Below, piece after piece: positions 57,592 to 64,000 of a stretch of DNA of 64,000 nucleotides. The stretch covers positions 1 to 64,000 of the forward strand of contig PUQB01000612.1 in assembly GCA_003024785.1 (NCBI GenBank). Reading direction: 5' to 3'. Position numbers and translations under genes: made by a program. This stretch comes from Selaginella tamariscina (taxonomy: Eukaryota > Streptophyta > Lycopodiopsida > Selaginellales > Selaginellaceae). The notes under the pieces were generated by a model. It searched no databases and was not told the origin of the DNA. It worked only from the letters and a program-made list of their open reading frames with translations. Every line of letters begins with the position of its first letter. Within the stretch, counting starts at the first letter, position 1.

Positions 57592-60500
57592 ATGCGCTCT
57601 TCACAACGTTTACAAGAAAAGAAGATGAAGGAGCCTACTGAGAGAGAAGCAGAAGCTAGAGCTGCAATTCAGAGAGGGCGTCGGGGTCGTGGGAGAGGAA
57701 GTAGGAAGCTGGCTGTGGTTCAGGAACAAGGACCTTCAAGTGATGCTCCAGTTGAACAGGCAAGCCAGCAGGACTGGTCAGGAGAGCAAGAGGATGTAGT
57801 TCAACCCCAACAAGAACAATCAGACTTTGTTGAAGAAGTTGAGGATGATGTCTTACCACAGGAGACACAGGAGCAGACAGAAGGCACACAAGCCTCATGC
57901 GCAGTGACTTTGTCGAGTGACGAAGAGGATGAACCCAAGAACAAGAAGAGACGACGCAAAGCTGCTGGAGATTCAGAGGCTGCTAAGAAGAAGAAGAAGG
58001 GTAAAGCAGAAGTGCCAGATAATGAGGAAGTTTACAACATTGCAGCCAGCATGCATTCGGAGAGTGCAGTGCGTCTTCTCGCGAAGATCACAATCCGAGA
58101 ATATGGAGAGGCACCGGATGTCCCTATTTGCCGAATTCTGGGAAATGAGCAGGTGCGGAGAGTCAATCCAGCGGATCTGGAATCTTTGACTAGGAGTTTC
58201 AAGAAGGCAGTTGGTTATTTGCGCAACACCACTCAGTTCATCCTTCAAGTTGGGGACCCCATGACAGATGCAGATCTGGCAGCATTGAGAAGCGATGAAG
58301 CGATGTATGCTCAGCATTTGGCTTTTGAGGAGGAGCTTCAGTCTGACATGTTCCGGCAATGGGCACCAATGCTTTCGATGAAGAAGTTCATCTGTTGGGA
58401 TGGTAATCACAGGCTAAAGGTGCTTCAGAAGCTGTACACAGAAGACACGGAAGATAAGAATCAGTGGGCAGTGAGAGTGCGTTCAGGCTTCATCCGTGCT
58501 GGGGTCATGGATAATCTTCAGCTTGTGACAATGTTTCAGCAAATTAATAGGTAAACATAGTGACCTCTAGATCATAGGATTAACTAACTTCGAGATTTTC
58601 AAATATGCAGTTCCTCCGCAACGGCAGTGCAAACCACACTGCCACATCTTCTGCTATCTGTGAAGACATGTTGCACCAGTGAGGAGGGCACAGCGAAGAT
58701 CTTGGCCAGGCTCAGTGACAAGGAACGAGATGACATAAGAAAGTGGAAGGAAAGCGCACTGGACAACAAGCTTGGCATCCACTTCCGAATTTGATCTGTG
58801 CAAAGATTTTTTTGAGGTACCACGTCTCACACTTATATTACTTAGTTGATTACGTCTGTGAATTACAGAGTGAGATTGAGGATGATCTTGAGAAGGCTGC
58901 AAGGGCATCCAAAGGCAACAAATACCAGGAGCAACAACAGGTCTACATTAAGCATGACAAGCGCATGATGAAGATCTTAGCCATCATCGATCCTGCATTG
59001 GGTGAAGAGTGGTTCGACAAGGTGACCCAAATCACATGGAAACAATGCAGATGGATGGGGTTGGAAAAGCTGTACGCGCTTTCAAGGGCGAGAATTCCAA
59101 ACGAGACGAGAATCATGTACTTCAATAAACTGGTACGTCTCGAACTGAAGAGAGAGCAAGAGACACTTGGATTGCCGGGTGTTCAGGATAAGGAGTGGAT
59201 AAGGTGGTTTACTATCGATTTGTATTGGCGGCGATCAGAGAGGAGGCAGTACAGATTCTCACGGGACTCATCGAGGATGGCGAGTGGACAGGCCGGTTAC
59301 AGATTTCACGACTTGGTACGATGAAGTGCGGGTAAAATGCAAGAACGTGATGTTCCAGCCATTCCATGAGTGTGTGAAGTTCACTTACTCCATAGAGCCG
59401 AAAGAGTTCCTCGAACACGAAGAGACAGCAAGAAGGATGATTTGGAGGTAAGGATGATCTTCTTGACATTGTTACATTCTGACACTACTATATGTTCATT
59501 ACAGGTATGTCGCAGCGAGAAAGGTGCCTCACACACAGACTATGGTATTCTGGTCAGATTACATGGAAGCACCACACATGTGGTCGAAGACAAGATCTGG
59601 CCTGACAGAGTTCGAACGTGTAAACGTACCGTTCTGGCTTGATTATCCACCTGGGCAACCACCAACATGGGAGAAGGATCTCTACAATGAACACTCAAAA
59701 GATCTCCCATGCATCTCATGGGATCCGGCAGAGGTCGACTTCATTAAGAAGACAAAGGCCAAGGCAAAGCGGCGTCAGCCTGTGCAGCAGTCAAAGACCT
59801 CAGATACAGTAGCTGGCACCTCCACTACTCGCGATCCAGCTGCCTTCTTCAATTTATCTGAAGTGCTACCATCGCAGGGAACCATGGACATCAAGGATGA
59901 CTTGGTCACATTCGTCCCTTCACTTGCTACAACTCGAGGTGATAATTTCTTGGCGATTGATGACATCGAGGAGATGCAACAGGCCGTGCTCACGGATGAG
60001 AAGGAAGAGGAGGTTCCTGACGCTAGACTGGTTCCTTATAGAAAAGTTCAGACACAGGTGGCCAGGTACCATACAGCTGACAGCCAGACTCGCTACCAGC
60101 ATATTGCGGGAGAATATGGTTTCAACTTGGTGATCTTCGACCTTCCAAATGGGACCTTGCCAGGAAATACAACGAGTGATACGCCATACCTCTACCTTGA
60201 TCCAGTGAAGTTCGATGAAGCACTCCAGTTTGCAGGTATGCATATGGCTGCAAATGGTTGGTTGGTTGTGTTTGCTGCAGCAAACACCTGGGATCAAGTT
60301 GTCCGAGCTGCAAGTGTGGTGGACCTTCAACTTGCTGCAACGTACTACATCTACAGAGGGCGTGGTTGGGGCTACCGCAACAAGATGAAGGTACTTTTTT
60401 CTTTATTCATGAAGTTCATTAATGATTTTGATGTTTTAACAGGAGAGCATCCTGCTCCTTCTTGTCTTCCAAGATGCATCTAGAGGATTGCGCGATAATC

Positions 60501-60905
60501 CGCTGCGTTTGTCATCAACAATTCTTGTTGATAATCCTGAGCGGTTCCAAGAACCATGGTAGGCATTTCATTTCAACAATTTAAGTATTTACCATTATCT
60601 TCACATGCAGGATGGACTACCAACCGAAGAGCACTCGATTGATGCAGCTCGTGATAGAACGACTCACCCGGCCAGGTGATCTTATCTGGGATATAGGCAG
60701 TGGTACGGGGTCCTCAATGCTTGCAGCTATCGAGCTGGGGAGAAACATTGTTGGGACTGAGAAGAACCCTGAGCTCGGGAGAATTGCTATGAACAGGATT
60801 AAAGAGAACATCCAGCCAGAGGAAATCCCAACCCAACCAATAGCGACGTCAAGTAGGACTGGTGGTTCACGAATTGCAGCATTGCTCAATCGTAAGAAGA
60901 AGTGA
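57592..60905 (+). CDS. ParB-like domain plus DNA amino-methyltransferase protein, seven exons
   Basis: Exons 57,592-58,550, 58,611-58,816, 58,869-about 59,132, about 59,187-59,447, 59,505-60,390, 60,443-60,558 and 60,611-60,905, with introns of 52-60 nt. Layout: acidic/basic tail with a nuclear-signal-like run (KNKKRRRK, about residue 116); ParB/Srx-like domain (VPICRILGNEQVRRVNPADL, about residue 175; WDGNHRLKVL, about 270); a helical middle; then a beta-class methyltransferase, motif IV before motif I: VIFDLPNGT (60,133-60,156), a GWLVVFAA strand, LIWDIGSGTGSS (motif I, 60,690) and LGRNIVGTEKNPELGRIAMN. This class methylates adenine N6 or cytosine N4. Motif IV is DLPN where DPPY is usual. 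Frame slips are needed near 58,786, 59,203 and 59,285, all at G or C runs. An AG acceptor-like TTTTGTAG just before the ATG may end a 5' UTR intron. Confidence 0.8.
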
Positions 60906-60999
60906 CAAGTGTTGAATTGTACTCTTTGGTGTTGAAATAAAACTTTAATAATACAGTATAAACATGGCTATGATTTAAATATTTTTTGTTGTTAATTGC

Positions 61000-61115
61000 C
61001 GACTGAGCCAAAATCCTAAATTCTAAGAATATTTAGGAATATTCTAAGAATATTCTGGTAGATTCTTTAGAATATTCCGGGTCCAAGCCCGGAAGCCCTC
61101 TTTTTGTCGGACCTC
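61000..61115 (-). repeat. MULE right terminal inverted repeat and subterminal region
   Basis: Mirror of the left end, with AGAATATTCT palindromes at about 61,020-61,080 and one GCCGACTGAG half-site near 61,000. Confidence 0.8.
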
Positions 61116-61124
61116 GGTGCCAAG
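61116..61124 (+). repeat. MULE target-site duplication, right
   Basis: GGTGCCAAG, identical to 53,200-53,208. Confidence 0.9.
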
Positions 61125-62215
61125 CTCACAATACTCCTTCTTGTACTTTGGAAGGATGGTTGGAATCCATTGCAGTTTCTCATCTTTTTGAGTTGATGAC
61201 GTTTGATTTGATGAGACCTTTTTCACAGTTGACTACTAGTAACAAGTATGTTATTATCGCTTTTGACTACCTAACTCATTGGCTGGAAGTTGGTGCTTTT
61301 ACTAATGTAACTACTTATATTGTTGGTCACTTTCTCTATAATACGGTAACGTTCCAGCATTCTTGTCCAGGGTGGATTCTCTTGGACAATGGTCCTACAT
61401 TTATGACTGAGGCATTTCGAGTCTTAACATCTCAGCTGGGGATACACCACACTTTCACAAGTACTATCATCCTTAAACAGATGGTTTAGTGGAATAGCTC
61501 GTCAAAATTTTTAAGGGGATGTGATTACAAAGTATGTAAACTTTCAACATTTAAATTGGAATAGTTATTTGCCCTCTCTTCGATATGCTTATGTCATTGG
61601 AGTATAAGTTTTATTGGTACTTCACCATATGGTCATGACCTAGTGTTACCGATAGAGGTAGGTTTACCTTCGAGGTCTTGGAATTGATATTTGACGAGCA
61701 TTCTTCCATTGGTTTGAGTGGAGTCTATAGAACATTTGGGCCATGTACAAGTGGAAGAACAACGCTACTACAATTCTCATCATCGTCCACACTGTGGAGT
61801 ACAAGGTGGATGAGTTGGTGTTGGTTTCGTCTTCTCAAGTTTACAATACATGGTTTAGCCAAGAGTCTCCTTGCTTAGTGAAAAAGACCATATCGAGTGT
61901 TGTGAGGCAAGTAGGCCACAAGTTCATAAGGTTTGGCATGACATTCAACCCGATCCTTCAAAAATTGTGCATGTGCAATGCTTGAAGCATTTTGTGCAAT
62001 AGGATTAAGAACAATTTGTGCCACCTACATATTCACTAATGCCTCCTCATGATGTTTCTCAAGATTTGGTCCCATATCCATATACCAAAAACCCTAACCA
62101 CCTTTTCATCCTTACGAGCGGAGGAGATGTAAGGTCAAGATGTACAACTACAATGCCATATACTTTTATTAACGTAGTGAGATTTTTGATAAGCATTAGA
62201 TTGATTTCAATCTGA
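61125..62215 (+). pseudogene. E6 integrase and C-terminus, part after the MULE
   Basis: The integrase core includes FELMTFDLMRPF, IIAFDYLTHWLEVG (first catalytic Asp) and ILLDNGPTFMTEAF (second Asp), at about 61,180-61,420. The end (about 61,780-62,200) has a basic, poorly preserved segment. No LTR was found after it. Confidence 0.8.
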
Positions 62216-63060
62216 ACCAGTCACTCTTCTATATAAGTTAAAAGTGTTGGGCTAAAACAATATACACATTTCTATATTCTACTGAAGTCTCACAACATAT
62301 AAATATATATAAAATTCATATAAAATACATTACAACCAAACATATCAAAAATTATGTAAAAGATACCATTAAGTACTTCATAAAAGAGTCATGTACAAAA
62401 TCGTTAAAAAAAGACAAATGGGATAGATGTGAATCACCCATGCAAAAGTCATATTTATTTTTTTTGATTTTATATGTGATTTTAATTATGATTTATTTTA
62501 TTAAAAAACATATAATTAAACCATATTAAAAAATTTAACACATAAAAAATTGTGTAAAATAAGAAAATTATAAAAGTCTCAAAATAAATTAGTATACAAT
62601 TTGGGAAAAAATTCAATTTTATCAACGTGTAACCTTCTCTTACTTCAGGAATTTCTTGTTTTTTTTTCCTTTCTTTAATATATATTTCACATTAATGTAA
62701 TTGTGACTGGAAAAAAGGTGGTTAGATAGTTATAATGCAGGTTTATAATGAAAAATAGTTATATATGTAATGATCCCAAACCAGAGTACATTTACAATTA
62801 GAAAAATTTCTTTTTTTCTTTTTTAATTTTATACAGTGAAGATGGATATGCAATAGTCAACATACAGTGATGCACGTCAAAAATATTATTAAGGCAGAAT
62901 AGTTCTTTCAACTTCCATTGTTGTCAGCCAAGACGACAAAATGCTTTGTAATAATTGATAAATTTATATTTACGTTTTAACTGTTTATACATAATTAAAA
63001 ATTAAAGTTGTATTTGAAAGTAAAAAATTGAGCAACTTTCTTAGTGAACAACTTCCAGGA
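62216..63060. other. AT-rich intergenic, no gene recognised
   Basis: Very AT-rich, with homopolymer runs. Nothing supported. Confidence 0.6.
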
Positions 63061-63225
63061 CGTGAGACGCGATTGAAATGTCGTATAATACTTATTGTGG
63101 GTCCATGATCATGGAAATGGTCGCGTCTGAATCCGAAATGGTCGCCGACTGTGTCTTCCGTCCCTTCAAAAAGTCAACATGCATTGCGGGCTACTGGAGT
63201 TTGTACTTGCTCAAGCTTTGTGATC

Positions 63226-64000
63226 AATGGATTCATGGTGCTTTGCGCTGTGGTATCGCAATATGGATCCTTGTCTTCTTCGCGATGAATGTTTTCTTGA
63301 AGAATGTTTCCGCGCAACCAGGTAAGACTTTGAAGATGTACAAGACCATCTTGTGTACTCCATACATGTACAGGCTTCTTGAGCCTAGACTGCGGAGGTG
63401 ATAAAGAATTCACGGATCCAAATACAAGCATACACTGGATACCAGATAACAAGACATCACACAGGTGTGGAGTGCTCTTGATTTCCAGTGAGAACCTGGG
63501 AAACTACCCAAGCAGTACCAGACTCTACGCTACTTCCCAGACAAGTCCAGGAGCACTGCACGCTCTTCCAGTGGAATCCGGTGGAACTTATATCTTAAGA
63601 CCCGGTTCGCCTACGGCAACTATGACAGACGTTTGAGAACGGATAATTCCATCTTTGTAGATGTTATAGTCGGTGCTAACTATTTCTACACAGCAAATGC
63701 TTACACATGATCTACGATTTCATCATCAAAGCTCCAAGCTCGGGGAACACATTGAGCGTCTGCGTGGCAAAACCCATCTCTTCAGTAGATGTCCCATTCA
63801 TCTCTACGCTGAACTGAGGCAACTAGCTGACGATATGTTATGGTCTGGAGCAAAACCAAGCGTTTCATGTTTACAGAAGATTAAACTTGGCTGCGCCTTC
63901 AAAAGACAATATCAGGTTCTTCGCACTAATAGAGGAAGTTATCGACCTTAACTTTGCTTGTCTTCTGTTTTGAAGGTATCCTCTGGATGAGTACACAGAG
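63226..64000 (+). pseudogene. Second malectin-like receptor kinase copy, N-terminal part, broken, runs off the window
   Basis: Matches exons 1-3 of the gene at 12,439-15,646, on the opposite strand. The exon 1 ATG (63,226 region, MDSWC) is followed by a 2-base loss, so WILVFFAMNVFLKNVSAQP is out of frame with it. An intron of about 50 nt (GGTAAGAC to TACAG) leads to LSLDCGGDKEFTDPNTSIHW (about 63,385). Several frameshifts follow. The frame break after YDR (CGTTTGAGAACGG) is shared with the first copy, and a further stop lies at AYT. The copy continues past the window end. Confidence 0.85.

Larger units (their letters stand above)
53209..61115. mobile_element. Mutator-like (MULE) DNA transposon carrying a ParB-methyltransferase gene
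   Basis: A 7,907-bp element bounded by a perfect 9-bp target duplication GGTGCCAAG (53,200-53,208 and 61,116-61,124). Deleting the element and one copy restores the E6 integrase frame region. The ends are imperfect inverted repeats. The left reads GAGGATTAGCAAAAACCGGG; the right, reversed, reads GAGGTCCGACAAAAAGAGGG; both continue with CTTC and then AT-rich palindromes (AGAATATTCT). Two genes diverge from the centre: a transposase on the minus strand and a ParB-like/DNA methyltransferase gene on the plus strand. A palindrome array lies between them. The 9-bp duplication and the transposase sequence both point to the Mutator superfamily. Confidence 0.9.

Noticed and set aside
57592..60905. Bacterial contamination as the source of the ParB-methyltransferase gene
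   Set aside because: The gene has six short introns with eukaryotic borders and lies inside a transposon whose target duplication is in a plant retrotransposon.
53209..61115. hAT or KDZ superfamily instead of MULE
   Set aside because: The duplication is 9 bp (not 8) and the transposase shows the MULE D...D and C/H pattern with a GCM/WRKY-like finger.

Overview
The window is eukaryotic nuclear DNA from a green plant. It has spliced genes with very short introns (about 50-75 nt where both borders can be read), plant-type leucine-rich-repeat (LRR) receptor genes, a chalcone-synthase-family fragment with that family's conserved intron, a TFIIF-alpha relative with the plant-type Cys N-terminus, and mostly plant-type LTR retrotransposons. 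The short introns and the RLK content suggest a non-seed plant (a lycophyte such as Selaginella is my guess). The sequence does not prove the species. Most of the window is transposable-element DNA, and few host genes look intact.

Layout. 0.2-2.9 kb: an old decayed Ty3/gypsy element on the minus strand. 5.3-7.8 kb: remnants of a TFIIF-alpha gene and of a type III polyketide synthase, both minus. 8.5-10.5 kb: a few unassigned exon-like stretches. 12.4-15.6 kb: a broken malectin-like/LRR receptor kinase, minus. 18.6-20.2 kb: a CLV1/BAM-like LRR gene that stops before any membrane or kinase segment. 20.6-44.9 kb: a four-part nest of LTR retrotransposons. The oldest is E3 (minus). E1 (minus) sits in one LTR of E3, E2 (plus, same family as E1) sits in the gag of E3, and E4 (minus, youngest-looking) sits in the integrase of E1. 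44.9-50.7 kb: mostly unassigned. 50.7-62.2 kb: a decayed Ty3/gypsy element (E6, plus) split by a 7.9-kb Mutator-like (MULE) DNA transposon at 53.2-61.1 kb. 63.2 kb to the end: the start of a second broken receptor-kinase copy, inverted relative to the first.

Three things stand out. (1) The MULE has a 9-bp target duplication, terminal inverted repeats and a clean three-exon transposase gene. It also carries a divergently transcribed gene with a ParB-like domain joined to a beta-class DNA amino-methyltransferase fold, a combination otherwise familiar from bacteria and phages. Between the two genes lies an array of palindromes spaced about 40 bp apart. (2) E4 carries an extra RNase H with all four catalytic acids, placed upstream of gag, while all four acids of its normal pol RNase H are replaced (N, Q, N, E). 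(3) E1 and E2 have no tRNA primer site at the LTR edge. Instead the sequence next to the LTR is complementary to the predicted 5' end of their own transcript, with a compensating base change between the two copies, as in the self-priming of yeast Tf1.

Many reading frames here carry single-base breaks. In the young-looking element E4 they are all one-base losses, mostly in G runs, so some breaks may be consensus errors and not true decay.
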